This document shows, in pieces, positions 7,674-17,699 of a stretch of DNA of 64,000 nt. A model generated the notes under the pieces. That model was not told the origin of the DNA and searched no databases. It saw only the letters and a program-made list of their open reading frames with translations. Each line of letters starts with the position of its first letter. The stretch's first letter is position 1. Origin of the DNA: JANQIV01 sp050117315 (lineage in GTDB: Bacteria; Bacteroidota; Ignavibacteria; Ignavibacteriales; Melioribacteraceae); contig JASFMY010000006.1 in NCBI GenBank assembly GCA_050117315.1, positions 1-64,000 of the forward strand, in the 5' to 3' direction. A program made the translations under genes and the position numbers.

Positions 7674-9533
7674 ATGAATGATATAATGCTATACTATCAA
7701 ATTTCAGTTGCTTACACAATTATTAATTTTATTATTGCTTTAGTAATTCTATTTTCGGTTAGAAGAAGTTTTATAAGCCAGTTCTATTTTTTATGCGTTC
7801 TCTTTTTAGTTGTTTTCGGATTAATTTCATTCTCACTGGATTATAATTTTACTGAAAACTATCACGGGGTACTAGAAAGAATAATCGTATTCCTGTATTC
7901 CTTATTCCCATTCTTTTTCATCCATTTTATTATTGTTTACTTAGGTTACGATAAAAAAATAAAGTCGAAAATAACTCTGTTTACAATTTATTTTGCCGGA
8001 TTGTTTAGTTATACACTTGTATTGCTGAACTTAATACCAAGTCCCTTAAGCAACGGCACACTAACACCAAGCGGGTATTTATTCTACGTAACGTGGATGT
8101 CAATTTTCTTTACACTAGGGGTAGCCCAGCTCTACTCGCTCGTAGGCGGATTTTATGAAAAAACTACAAAATCAAGACTTATTTTCACAGGATTTGTTTT
8201 ATTATTATTTTTATTACCCGGACCTTTTTCGGAGTCGGTACTTCCAGCCATTTTCGGGAATAGTAAAACTGTTTATTATTTATCGTCAATCCTGGCTTTA
8301 ACTATTTCTGTTTATTACGTTTTTAGACACAAAGCAGTAGTGACGATGATTGACGCTCTAAAGCTGACGTTATCGGTTTTGAAGGACATAATCATCAAAA
8401 CCGATCATAATTTGAAAATAGAATTTTTGAAAGGAGATGCCTTCTCCCTAATAGGCTATAAAGAAAATGAACTTACCGGGAAGCATTTGAGTGAATTACT
8501 TGAATCTTCCGAATACCTCGATGGGTACTATTCAATGACTGTTACCAGGAAAATGAAAGAGGGATATTTTGAAGCCAATGTTATAAAAAAAGCCGGTTCT
8601 TTACTGCCGGTAAGTTTTTCGCTTACTCCAATTATTGATAACGAAGTAATAACCGGATATATGTGCATTGGAAGAGATATAACCGATATAAAAAAATATG
8701 AAGAAATTTTGGAAAAGAAAGTTGATGAAAGAACAAAAGAGCTGGCTGTTGTTAATGAAGAACTGCGCAAAGATATCGAGATACGGGAAAAAGTGGAAAA
8801 ACAATTATTAAATCAAACTCAAGAATTAAAAGAGATAAATACCAGTAAAGATAAATTATTCTCTATTATTGCTCACGACTTAAAGAGCCCTTTTACTGCA
8901 GTACTCGGTTATACAGAATATCTATCAACAGAGCTTGGAAAACTTACAAATAATGAGATTAGGGCTTACGCAACAAACCTGCACAAATCTGCCACTTCTG
9001 TTTTTAAATTACTTGACAACCTATTAGAATGGTCTATCCTACAAACGGGCAGAAGAGAATTTTCCCCAATTCATTTTAGTCTTAATGATCTTATTAGAAA
9101 TATAATTAGCCTCTTTGAATCAACAGCTAAAGAAAAAAAAATTGCAATTGAATTTAATTATGAAAAGGAATTAACTGCCTACGCGGATAAAAATATGATT
9201 GATTCTGTTGTAAGAAATTTAATCTCTAATGCAATAAAATTTTCAGGCTTTGGTTCAAACATTAATGTAGATATTGAAGATAATAATGATGTTTTATATC
9301 TGCATGTAAAAGATACAGGCATTGGTATTGACCCAGCGAAAATAAGCAGAATATTTAGCTTAAGCGCCAACTATACCAGGGAAGGTACAAATAAAGAAAA
9401 AGGAACTGGGTTAGGATTAATTCTGTGTAAGGAATTTATGGAAGCCAATAACGGTGAAATAAAAGTAGAAAGCAAAATAGGGGAGGGTTCAATTTTTACA
9501 ATATCAATTCCCAAAGCAAAGAAATTTTATTGA
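7674..9533 (+). CDS. Membrane sensor histidine kinase (7TM-like, PAS, HisKA, HATPase)
   Basis: Seven or so hydrophobic segments fill residues ~1-220, resembling the N-terminal 7TM sensor domain of some kinases. A PAS domain follows (~232-345; VTGYMCIGRDITDIKKYE), then a short coiled coil (~345-390). HisKA has its phospho-acceptor His401 in IIAHDLKSPF. The ATPase domain shows the N-box Asn519 (NLISNAIKFS), G1 DTGIGI (~547-552) and G2 GTGLGL (~580). ATG 7674 is chosen over the TTG codons just before it. No response regulator is adjacent, so its partner is unknown. The signal is also unknown. Confidence 0.85.
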   Translation: MNDIMLYYQISVAYTIINFIIALVILFSVRRSFISQFYFLCVLFLVVFGLISFSLDYNFTENYHGVLERIIVFLYSLFPFFFIHFIIVYLGYDKKIKSKITLFTIYFAGLFSYTLVLLNLIPSPLSNGTLTPSGYLFYVTWMSIFFTLGVAQLYSLVGGFYEKTTKSRLIFTGFVLLLFLLPGPFSESVLPAIFGNSKTVYYLSSILALTISVYYVFRHKAVVTMIDALKLTLSVLKDIIIKTDHNLKIEFLKGDAFSLIGYKENELTGKHLSELLESSEYLDGYYSMTVTRKMKEGYFEANVIKKAGSLLPVSFSLTPIIDNEVITGYMCIGRDITDIKKYEEILEKKVDERTKELAVVNEELRKDIEIREKVEKQLLNQTQELKEINTSKDKLFSIIAHDLKSPFTAVLGYTEYLSTELGKLTNNEIRAYATNLHKSATSVFKLLDNLLEWSILQTGRREFSPIHFSLNDLIRNIISLFESTAKEKKIAIEFNYEKELTAYADKNMIDSVVRNLISNAIKFSGFGSNINVDIEDNNDVLYLHVKDTGIGIDPAKISRIFSLSANYTREGTNKEKGTGLGLILCKEFMEANNGEIKVESKIGEGSIFTISIPKAKKFY

Positions 9534-9634
9534 ATTTGAAGATTTGTTAACAATTCCATAATTTGATATTCCGACGTATGAGGTGTATTTTTTTCCTTCA
9601 TTTGGTTTTAAGCAAAAGAAATTCAGGGAAATAA

Positions 9635-11383
9635 ATGACATATATTAATTTAGAAGAAATTTTAAATGAATATTATCCGAAATTATTTCAGAATAAGCCT
9701 GAATTTGTAAAAAAAATATTCTTAAAATTCTTCAATAATATTTTATATATCCACGAAATAAACGAGTTTTTTAAGACACACGACGGTGAACGAGGTATTG
9801 AATTTATAAATAGTGTTTGTGATTACCTTAATTTTTCCTTTAGTATTTCCGACAAAGATATAAGCAAAATCCCTTCGGAAGGAAGACTTATCTGTGTAGC
9901 AAACCACCCAATCGGCAGCCTTGATAGTTTATCATTACTTAAAGCAATTTATAATATCAGGAATGACGTAAAAATTATTGCAAACGATATTTTATTGGCT
10001 ATCGAACCTGTAAATGATTTTATTCTGCCGTTCAAGTTGGAATCAAAAAAAGTACAGAAAGAAAATGTGGAATCCATAGGCGAAGCGCTTGAAAATGAAC
10101 AAGTAGTTATTATGTTTCCCGCTGCAGAAGTTTCAAGATTAAACGGGATTTACGTTAGGGACGGGAAGTGGAATAAAGGCTGTATTTATTTTGCCCGCAA
10201 ATATAACGCCCCTATTTTACCTGTTTACGTTAAAGCAAAGAATTCGTGCTTCTTTTATTTTGTATCATTACTTAACAGGTATTTTTCACGCGTTTTATTG
10301 GCTCATGAACTATTTAACAAAAAGAACAAAACAATCAGTTTGAAATTCGGCGATCCGATCCCGGCAAAATCTTTTCAAAAGAGTTTCATAAATGATAAGT
10401 TCCAGACCAAACTTCTTAAAAAACACGTTTACTCAATAGGAAAAGATAAAAGGGGAACTTACACAACAGAGCAAAATATTATTCATCCTATTGACAGGAA
10501 GTTGATAAAAAAAGAACTGAACAACTCGAAAGTGCTGGGGATTACAAGCGACGATAAAATGATTCTTCTTACAACCAAAGAAGTTTCGCCGAATGTTATA
10601 ACAGAAGTTGCAAGACTAAGGGAAATCACTTTCAGGAAAGTTGGAGAAGGTACTGGCAAAAAGCTTGACATAGATAAATTTGACGATATATATAAACATA
10701 TAATTGTATGGGATGAAAAAGAACTGGAAATAGTTGGTTCTTATAGGCTAGGCATAGGTAAAGAAATTTTAGAAAAGACAGGTGTAAATGGATTTTACAC
10801 TTCAACATTATTTGATTTCTCGGATGAGTTTGTTGAAAATTATATTGCAGATTCAATTGAACTGGGCAGAAGCTTTGTGCAGAAAAAATATTGGAACACC
10901 AACGCACTACATTATCTGTGGCAGGGCATCGGCGCTTTTTTAGCTCACAATAATTTTGTAAAATACATGTTCGGCGGAGTAAGCATAAGCGATTCATATC
11001 CGCTGGGGGCGAAAAGAGCTTTGGTTTATTATTTCAATAAATGGTTCGGATCACGTAAAACCCTGGCTAAATCAAAAAACAAATTTGAAATACCCAATAA
11101 CTCGATTAACGAATATGCGGGAAAATTCACCGGGGAAAATCAAAGACAGGATTACTTCATACTAAAAAATCTAATGAAACCCTATGGCTTTACAGTCCCT
11201 ATTTTGTATAAACACTATTCAGAGCTATGTGAAGATAACGGCGTTAGTTTTATTGATTTCGGAATAGACAATTCTTTTGAGCAATGCATTGACGGTTTAA
11301 TTTTAGTAGATATTGATAAAATTAAACAGGAAAAGAAAGACAGGTATATCAACTGCTTTTTACCAAATGCTGCCCACGCTTAA
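9635..11383 (+). CDS. Two-domain acyltransferase: PlsC-like domain fused to an OlsB-like GNAT domain
   Basis: The 582-residue protein has an N-terminal lysophospholipid acyltransferase-like half. It contains NHPIGSLDSL (the HPx4D type of catalytic motif) near residue 90, and FPAAEVSRL and KGCIYFARKYNAPILPVY further on. The second half (~310-540) resembles OlsB-type acyl-ACP N-acyltransferases (LREITFRKVGEGTGKKLD, then IELGRSFVQKKYW). This order matches bifunctional OlsF-like enzymes that make acylated amino-acid lipids (N-acylation by the second domain, O-acylation by the first). The amino-acid headgroup (ornithine, glycine or other) cannot be told. It acts at the inner membrane. Confidence is good for the domains, moderate for the pathway. 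Confidence 0.75.
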   Translation: MTYINLEEILNEYYPKLFQNKPEFVKKIFLKFFNNILYIHEINEFFKTHDGERGIEFINSVCDYLNFSFSISDKDISKIPSEGRLICVANHPIGSLDSLSLLKAIYNIRNDVKIIANDILLAIEPVNDFILPFKLESKKVQKENVESIGEALENEQVVIMFPAAEVSRLNGIYVRDGKWNKGCIYFARKYNAPILPVYVKAKNSCFFYFVSLLNRYFSRVLLAHELFNKKNKTISLKFGDPIPAKSFQKSFINDKFQTKLLKKHVYSIGKDKRGTYTTEQNIIHPIDRKLIKKELNNSKVLGITSDDKMILLTTKEVSPNVITEVARLREITFRKVGEGTGKKLDIDKFDDIYKHIIVWDEKELEIVGSYRLGIGKEILEKTGVNGFYTSTLFDFSDEFVENYIADSIELGRSFVQKKYWNTNALHYLWQGIGAFLAHNNFVKYMFGGVSISDSYPLGAKRALVYYFNKWFGSRKTLAKSKNKFEIPNNSINEYAGKFTGENQRQDYFILKNLMKPYGFTVPILYKHYSELCEDNGVSFIDFGIDNSFEQCIDGLILVDIDKIKQEKKDRYINCFLPNAAHA

Positions 11384-11406
11384 CAACCGATATACCTGTA
11401 ACTAAC

Positions 11407-13011
11407 CTATAAATTCGGAATTCTTTTGGAACTAGGGTACCTAACTGAATAAACAAATTTCTTGGCTGTATTTTCGTTTGAATTTAATTTTATATCCCAT
11501 GTAACCAATCCTAATTTTCTGTCCACTTCTGCACCGCTGCTTTCAACCAACTTAACTTCAATATCTTCATTTTTTGAAATGGGGATTTGCTCTTCAAGTA
11601 CCAACTCAACCTGGGATTTCTTTTTGTTGCCGACCGTAATTTCATAACCAAAAATTCTTTCGATATCGCTGCTTAAGAATTTATCTTCGGTAAAATCTTT
11701 TAGTAATTTTCTTTCGATAACAATACTTTTGTCACGGCCTAATGAAACATCCAATTTCTTTTCTGTTGTCGCAGGATTAATAAAAGTTTTACCTACATAA
11801 GCATTTTCAAAATAAATGTTTGCCTGCCCGGGAAGCAGGTTGTATTCATTCCAGTCGGTTATTTCTGCAACAAGAAATGCGCCATGGTCAAATTTTGGTG
11901 CTGTATAATATTTATACTCGGCAGGCACCGAATAATTTTTCAGCGCTATTATATGCGGCTTACCGTCGGAAGGAATATCATATTTAATTGAAGTAGTATA
12001 TTCAACAGATAATTGTGTCTCAAAAGTTTGAGTATAGTCTGCCAGTACCTCAGCCTCGTCCATTTCCAGAACCGCTGGGGCACCAAAAGTTTCTTCTACG
12101 CGGCCGCCGGCTTTATTTTTTTGAAGCCCCCTGTATAGCACCGGTTGTTCCCTTACGAAATCAATAAACCATGGGTTTAATTCCGGTTTATTATTGTTTT
12201 CATTTGGATTGCGGGTGGAAATTACAATATCAATATTATTCCAATCCAGCCCTGTATCCTGCCATACGTTTGCGTTAAAATCTAATTGCAAAGGTGAGGA
12301 AATACTTTCACTTCTTATATCATAAGAAGGTTTCCAGCCTGCTTTGCCTGCAATGTAAGATAATTCCAAATTCAATTTAGTTTTGTTTTTTGCCAAAACA
12401 CTTACAACAATTTCGCTTACGGCATCTGTTTTTTTATTTTTATACTCGTTTAATTGTTTTTCAATTCTTTTAATATCCTTTTCTACCTTCACAATTTTTT
12501 GCTTTTTTTTCGATATTTCTTTAAATGTTTCATTCAACTTTTCTTTGAAGAATTTTGCCATATTCTTCAATTCAACAACAGAAGGCCCGCCTTTCTCACC
12601 ACCCAAATTATTGTTGGCAGCTATTAGGTCTATTTCCATTTGGGAGACTTTTATTTCGTCTTCGGTAGTTTGTTTAATCAACTTCAGATTTTCAAGCGAA
12701 TCCTCAAGGGACAAAATAAAACCGGTTTTTTCCTGTGCTTTTAAATAATTTTTCCTGTAATTGATTGATAAAATAACGGCATCTCCGTTTGCCGAAACTT
12801 GAATACTATTTATATCCAGGTTTTCGGCAATCCTGTCAAGCACTATTTCATTAATTCCTTTATTGAGGTTTGCACTGGCGTAATGCGTTAATTCTGTTCC
12901 CCGCAAAAATACTTTTGCCGATTTTAATTCTGTTGAAAGGTTTAGAACATCCGCAGCATTTAATTGAAGGGTTAGCAATAAAGTTAAAACTGTTAATATT
13001 GTTTTCATCAT
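11407..13011 (-). CDS. DUF4139/DUF4140 (MuiA-type) secreted protein
   Basis: The 534-residue product has a signal peptide (MMKTILTVLTLLLTLQLNA), an N-terminal beta domain of the DUF4140 type (LSTELKSAKVFLRGTEL), a long coiled coil (~85-200) and a C-terminal DUF4139 domain. In that last domain, YIAGKAGWKPSYDIR and DIVISTRNPNENNN are typical. This family is widespread in Gram-negative envelopes, but its biochemical role is unsettled; the name mucoidy inhibitor A comes from distant homologues. It is convergent with the acyltransferase gene and divergent from the next kinase. Confidence 0.8.
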   Translation of the reverse strand: MMKTILTVLTLLLTLQLNAADVLNLSTELKSAKVFLRGTELTHYASANLNKGINEIVLDRIAENLDINSIQVSANGDAVILSINYRKNYLKAQEKTGFILSLEDSLENLKLIKQTTEDEIKVSQMEIDLIAANNNLGGEKGGPSVVELKNMAKFFKEKLNETFKEISKKKQKIVKVEKDIKRIEKQLNEYKNKKTDAVSEIVVSVLAKNKTKLNLELSYIAGKAGWKPSYDIRSESISSPLQLDFNANVWQDTGLDWNNIDIVISTRNPNENNNKPELNPWFIDFVREQPVLYRGLQKNKAGGRVEETFGAPAVLEMDEAEVLADYTQTFETQLSVEYTTSIKYDIPSDGKPHIIALKNYSVPAEYKYYTAPKFDHGAFLVAEITDWNEYNLLPGQANIYFENAYVGKTFINPATTEKKLDVSLGRDKSIVIERKLLKDFTEDKFLSSDIERIFGYEITVGNKKKSQVELVLEEQIPISKNEDIEVKLVESSGAEVDRKLGLVTWDIKLNSNENTAKKFVYSVRYPSSKRIPNL

Positions 13012-13200
13012 AGTTCCTTTTTTATATGAATAAAATTAAACCTTATACACGAACTAAAAAAAATGGGTTCCTAATACGATAATAAAATAATATACTTTTA
13101 ATCAGGAATATATTTGTGATAACAATCGCATTTTACTTTTTATTGAACTTTTTGATGGTTATTTTTGCTTTCTTATTTTTGAGAACTCTAAAAAGTCCGA

Positions 13201-14697
13201 ATGAAAAAAATAATTTTAGAATTATTAAAGAAATACTTTGACTCGATTTTAGAAAACTGGACAAATTTTATCCTAAAAAAGACCGATAAATTATCCGAAT
13301 CGCAAATAAGAACATTTGTTTCCAGCAGCCTGAATATACTAATCGACATAACAGATAAATCAGACTACTCTAAAGCAGACCAATATTTAGTTGATATTTA
13401 TAATTTATTTTCTGAAGCCAGCCTAAATCTTCTTGAAATAAGCGATATATTCGGACAGGGCAGATTTGCCATTCTTAACCAGATCGAGAAGGATTTTTCA
13501 CAGAAATACGATCCCACGGTTTTACTTGGATACATCGATGAAATAATCGAACAGGTATATGCTCGTTACGGTGTAATACACCAACAGGCGAAGATGAAAG
13601 AAGTAACGGAAGATAGGAACAGGCTTGAAGCCAAACTGGAAATGAACCAGCAGTATTTAAAAAACATACTCCACGCATCAGATACGGCAATAATGGTAAT
13701 TGACGAAAACGAAAAGTTTATTGCATGGAATAAAGGTGCTGAAAAAATATTCGGCTACACTGAAGAGGAAATCATAAATTCTCCTTCCTCACTATTATTA
13801 CCTGAAGAAGAAAAATTCAAAGACGAATTAAAGTACATCCAGGATGAAATTAAATCTACCGGTTATGTGAAAATTTTGGAAACGGAAAGGAAATCAAAAG
13901 ACGGTACAATTATACCCGTTCATCTAAATGTTACGAGACTGCCCGGCAGTAACGGGGGAAGTTACGGAGGCAGAAGCGTAATTATAAAAGATTATACCGA
14001 AGTCAAAAAACTCCAGCAACAGGTAGACCAATCTGAAAAACTTGCAGTTATAGGACAGGTTGCAGCTGGAGTTGCACACGAAATAGGCAACCCGCTTGCA
14101 TCAATTTCTTCTCTTGTTCAAATTATGCAGAGAACAATCAACGATGAATCTTTAACAGATCAATTAGCTACAATAAAAGAGAACATTGACCGGATAACAA
14201 AAATAGTCCGTGAACTTGTTGACTTTTCAAGACCACCTAGTTATGAACAAATTGCTATAAGTGTAAATGACGTTGTAAAAACTGCCCTGGGTATTGTGAA
14301 GTATGATAAACGAGTACGCAAAGTAAAATTTGAAACAAACCTTGACGAAAACTTGTCTAAAATTAATATTGTCCCCGATCAAGTATTGCAGGTTTTTGTA
14401 AATATTATGATTAACGCCTTGGATGCAATTGAAGGTGAAGGAAACATTATAGTAAACTCACGAATGGTAAAAAATGAAGTGTCGGTTGAAATTATTGACG
14501 ACGGATGCGGAATGGATGAAAAAACCCTTGAACATATTTTTGATCCTTTCTTCACTACCAAAGAAGTTGGAAAAGGCACGGGATTGGGGTTATCCGTTAG
14601 TTACGGCATAATAAAAAAATTCCACGGTAAAATTGAGGTTGAAAGCAAACTTAAAAAAGGAACAAAATTTATCGTTAAACTGCCTGTAGAAGAATAG
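13201..14697 (+). CDS. PAS-domain sensor histidine kinase, NtrB-like
   Basis: The 498-residue cytoplasmic protein has an N-terminal helical domain (~1-130) like RsbR/globin-type sensor domains, and a PAS domain (~150-270; MVIDENEKFIAWNKGAEKIF). HisKA has His293 in VAHEIGNPLASI, and the HATPase domain ends with GTGLGLSVSYGI. The HE-x-GNPL form is typical of kinases paired with NtrC-type regulators. The next gene begins 10 bases later and is just such a regulator, so the two form an operon and a two-component pair. The signal is unknown, and no transmembrane segment is present. Confidence 0.85.
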   Translation: MKKIILELLKKYFDSILENWTNFILKKTDKLSESQIRTFVSSSLNILIDITDKSDYSKADQYLVDIYNLFSEASLNLLEISDIFGQGRFAILNQIEKDFSQKYDPTVLLGYIDEIIEQVYARYGVIHQQAKMKEVTEDRNRLEAKLEMNQQYLKNILHASDTAIMVIDENEKFIAWNKGAEKIFGYTEEEIINSPSSLLLPEEEKFKDELKYIQDEIKSTGYVKILETERKSKDGTIIPVHLNVTRLPGSNGGSYGGRSVIIKDYTEVKKLQQQVDQSEKLAVIGQVAAGVAHEIGNPLASISSLVQIMQRTINDESLTDQLATIKENIDRITKIVRELVDFSRPPSYEQIAISVNDVVKTALGIVKYDKRVRKVKFETNLDENLSKINIVPDQVLQVFVNIMINALDAIEGEGNIIVNSRMVKNEVSVEIIDDGCGMDEKTLEHIFDPFFTTKEVGKGTGLGLSVSYGIIKKFHGKIEVESKLKKGTKFIVKLPVEE

Positions 14698-14707
14698 GGG
14701 GATTAAA

Positions 14708-16081
14708 ATGAGTGCAAAGATTTTAATAGTTGATGATGAAAAAGTAATTAGAGATTCTATAAAACTTATTTTAAGCGACGAAGGCTATTTAACTGAAACA
14801 GCGGCTGACGGCGAACAAGCGCTGAATACAATAAAAGAAAATAATTACGATGTTGTAATAACCGACATAAAAATGCCGAAATTAGACGGCATGCAGTTAC
14901 TTGAACAAGCCTCAAAAGTATCGCCGGAAACTTTTTTTATAATCATGACGGCTTTTGCTTCCGTAAATACGGCCATAGACGCTTTGAGAAACGGAGCGTA
15001 TGATTACCTGATAAAACCAATTGAATTTGATGATCTAATAATACGCCTAAAGAGACTGGTTGAGTTTAAAAAACTTTCTACAGAAAATAAATTTTTAAGG
15101 CAAAAAGTTTCTTCCGAAATCGGATTTGAGAATATAATCGGCAAAAGCGAATCGATGCAGAAAATATTCAATCTTATTAAACAGGTTGCACCAACCAATT
15201 CGAGCGTTTTAATAATGGGGAAAAGCGGTACCGGTAAAGAACTTGTTGCCAAAGCAATACATTACAACAGCAAAAGAAAAGACAAAATATTTCTGCCTGT
15301 TAACTGCGGGGCTATCTCGGAAAACTTAATTGAGAGTGAATTATTCGGTCATAAAAAAGGTTCTTTTACAGGAGCTACGGAAGATAAACTGGGCTTATTC
15401 AAAGTTGCGGACGGAGGTACATTATTTCTGGATGAGATCGGCGATCTGCCCTTAAACCTTCAGGTAAAACTTCTACGTGCTATAGAAGATAAAGAATTTT
15501 TACCTGTCGGCGGTACAAAGCCCGTAAAAACCGATGTAAGAATTATAACCGCCACAAACCAAAACATTTACGAAAAAACCCAATCAGGCGCATTTAGAGA
15601 AGACCTTTATTACAGACTAAACGTAGTCGAAATAAACCTTCCGCAATTAAATGAAAGAAAAGAAGACATTCCCCTGCTTGTTAATCATTTTGTGCAGAAG
15701 TCATGCAATGAAATGGGCAAAAAAGTTTTAAGCGTAGATAACGAAACAATGAAAATACTCACAAGTTATGAATGGCGAGGCGGAGTAAGAGAACTTGAAA
15801 ATGTTATTGAAAGAGCAGTTATTTTTGCCTCGAATGATATGATAACAGTTGACGATTTAACCGAACATATAAGAGGAAAAACAACTATAAACGGATACGC
15901 GGATTCATTAAAAGATGCAATGCGCAATTTTGAAAGAGATCATATTTTAATGACAATCAAAAACTGTGATTATAATAAAGAAGAAGCAGCAAAGGCATTA
16001 AAAATAGGGCTTTCCTCACTTTACAGGAAAATGGAAGAACTCGGTATCCCCACAAAATCTCCAAAAGAACTTGAAAATTAA
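14708..16081 (+). CDS. Sigma54-dependent NtrC-family response regulator
   Basis: The 457 residues contain a receiver domain with the phospho-acceptor Asp53 (VITDIKMPK), a Thr in TAFAS and a Lys in YLIKPIE. The AAA+ domain has Walker A GKSGTGKE (171-178), the sigma54-contact loop GSFTGA (~218-223) and Walker B TLFLDEIGDLP. A Fis-type helix-turn-helix ends the protein (EEAAKALKIGLSSLYRKMEEL). All key residues are present. It should activate sigma54 promoters after phosphorylation by the kinase encoded immediately upstream. No target promoter was identified in the window. Confidence 0.9.
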   Translation: MSAKILIVDDEKVIRDSIKLILSDEGYLTETAADGEQALNTIKENNYDVVITDIKMPKLDGMQLLEQASKVSPETFFIIMTAFASVNTAIDALRNGAYDYLIKPIEFDDLIIRLKRLVEFKKLSTENKFLRQKVSSEIGFENIIGKSESMQKIFNLIKQVAPTNSSVLIMGKSGTGKELVAKAIHYNSKRKDKIFLPVNCGAISENLIESELFGHKKGSFTGATEDKLGLFKVADGGTLFLDEIGDLPLNLQVKLLRAIEDKEFLPVGGTKPVKTDVRIITATNQNIYEKTQSGAFREDLYYRLNVVEINLPQLNERKEDIPLLVNHFVQKSCNEMGKKVLSVDNETMKILTSYEWRGGVRELENVIERAVIFASNDMITVDDLTEHIRGKTTINGYADSLKDAMRNFERDHILMTIKNCDYNKEEAAKALKIGLSSLYRKMEELGIPTKSPKELEN

Positions 16082-16104
16082 GAATGTGTCGGTACTTTTC
16101 AGTT

Positions 16105-16842
16105 TTATTCTTTTGATCCAACCCTCAATAAAACCGGGAAGGTTACCTGTTTTAATTTCGTGTGTTTCCACGATTTTTTTAACTCATCAAATATTAACTC
16201 AACAGGATCGCGGTTTTTTTTATCTTTATAATGCTGAACAGCAGACCACGTGTTTAGATAACCAACAAAATGATCTAAATCCCATTTATATTGAGACACG
16301 AAGCCGGGAGTATTAATCTCATCAAAAGGAAAAGGGATTGTCCGGTAAAGCTCGTCAACATAGCGTCTTTCTTCATCCCAATATTGTCCTACAACATTAT
16401 GGTAGAATTTATTAACGATCAGGTCAGTGATTTCATCTACTTGGGGAAGCGAGTAACCAATAACTGCAATAACTCCTTTTGGTTTTAAGGTTCTCTTTAC
16501 TTCATCATAAAAGGCAGAAAAATCAAACCAGTGGATTGCCTGGGCTACCGTGACTAAATCGAATTGTTCATTTTTAAAAGATGAGTTTTCCGCTCTTTCT
16601 TTTTTATAAATTATATTGCTTTTTTTAACAGCGTGACTAATTTGGTTTCCACTTATATCAGTTGCATACACGTCATCAAACAATGAAGCAAGTTTACCGG
16701 CTATCTGCCCTGTTCCGGTAGCACAATCCCACGCAGTCTTTTTATCCGGCACTAACGAAATCAAAAAATCAAAAAGACCTGCAGGGTATGACGGCCTGTA
16801 AGTAGAATATTTTGCAGAAACCTTTGAAAAGTTATCTTTCAT
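16105..16842 (-). CDS. SAM-dependent class I methyltransferase
   Basis: This is a 245-residue Rossmann-fold methyltransferase. Motif I, DCATGTGQIAGKL, binds S-adenosylmethionine; it is followed by YATDISGNQISHA and by VAQAIHWFDF, the pattern of small-molecule methyltransferases related to trans-aconitate methyltransferase and UbiE-like enzymes. It is convergent with the NtrC-type regulator, with only 23 bases between the stops. The substrate cannot be deduced. Confidence 0.8.
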   Translation of the reverse strand: MKDNFSKVSAKYSTYRPSYPAGLFDFLISLVPDKKTAWDCATGTGQIAGKLASLFDDVYATDISGNQISHAVKKSNIIYKKERAENSSFKNEQFDLVTVAQAIHWFDFSAFYDEVKRTLKPKGVIAVIGYSLPQVDEITDLIVNKFYHNVVGQYWDEERRYVDELYRTIPFPFDEINTPGFVSQYKWDLDHFVGYLNTWSAVQHYKDKKNRDPVELIFDELKKSWKHTKLKQVTFPVLLRVGSKE

Positions 16843-16961
16843 TTTTCTTTACCAAAATTTTTATTTATGCTATTACAAGAATAAGAGCAAACCGAAGTTA
16901 CAAGGGATTACAGTTTGAATGAAAGAAAAGAAGCTCCTGAAGAAGGCAGCGTGGCAAATGA

Positions 16962-17498
16962 TTAATGAAATTTTTCAGTTTCATTTTTCCCGTTTGCCAA
17001 TTCCAGCAGAGTACTACGGCTTATCTTATTTTCCGTATCGGCATGCAACAAAAATTCTTCTTCCATTTTGTCTATAAAAAGAATACCGTTTAAATGATCT
17101 ATTTCATGCTGAATACAACGGGAAAGTTTTCCAAATCTTTCAATAATTTTTTTTTCGCCTAATCTATTAAAGTATTTCACCTTTACATAATCGTACCTTC
17201 TTACCAAACCCATATAACCGGGATACGACAAACATCCTTCATAACCGTTTTGTTCGCCTGCAGATTCTATTATTTCGGGATTTATTAATTCTAAATATTC
17301 GCCTTCATAATTAATAACCGTTACCCTTTTTAAAATATTTACCTGGTTTGCAGCAAGGGCTGCACCGTCATCACGACTTTTCAAAGTTTCAGCCATTGAA
17401 TCAATTAATGAGTGAAATTTTTTGTGATAAACAGTAACCGGTTTGGCGGTTTCTCTTAATACAGGGCTGCCGAATAAAATGATTCTTAATTTTTTCAT
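16962..17498 (-). CDS. def: Peptide deformylase
   Basis: The 178-residue enzyme shows the three motifs of peptide deformylase: GAALAANQ (residues 45-52, for GxGLAAxQ), EGCLS (87-91, with the metal-binding Cys) and HEIDH (131-135, two metal His and the catalytic Glu). It removes the formyl group from nascent N-terminal Met in the cytoplasm. Motif 1 has Ala where most enzymes have Gly-Leu, and the protein has a short C-terminal extension. It may be a second, divergent copy in the genome; only one is in this window. Confidence 0.9.
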   Translation of the reverse strand: MKKLRIILFGSPVLRETAKPVTVYHKKFHSLIDSMAETLKSRDDGAALAANQVNILKRVTVINYEGEYLELINPEIIESAGEQNGYEGCLSYPGYMGLVRRYDYVKVKYFNRLGEKKIIERFGKLSRCIQHEIDHLNGILFIDKMEEEFLLHADTENKISRSTLLELANGKNETEKFH

Positions 17499-17699
17499 AT
17501 TATGTTCAACAAAAAACTTTTTTTACCTGATTGCAATAATAATAATAAGTTATTAACTATTCTCAAAAAGAATTTTGAAAATAAGTTGGTTTTATTTTTA
17601 TACATTACTCAATTTAATACAGTGTTTTATACATAATCTTTTATTTGGAACACATGATTTTTCTTTTATGTTTAATATGCCAAAGAAAGGAAATAAAGG

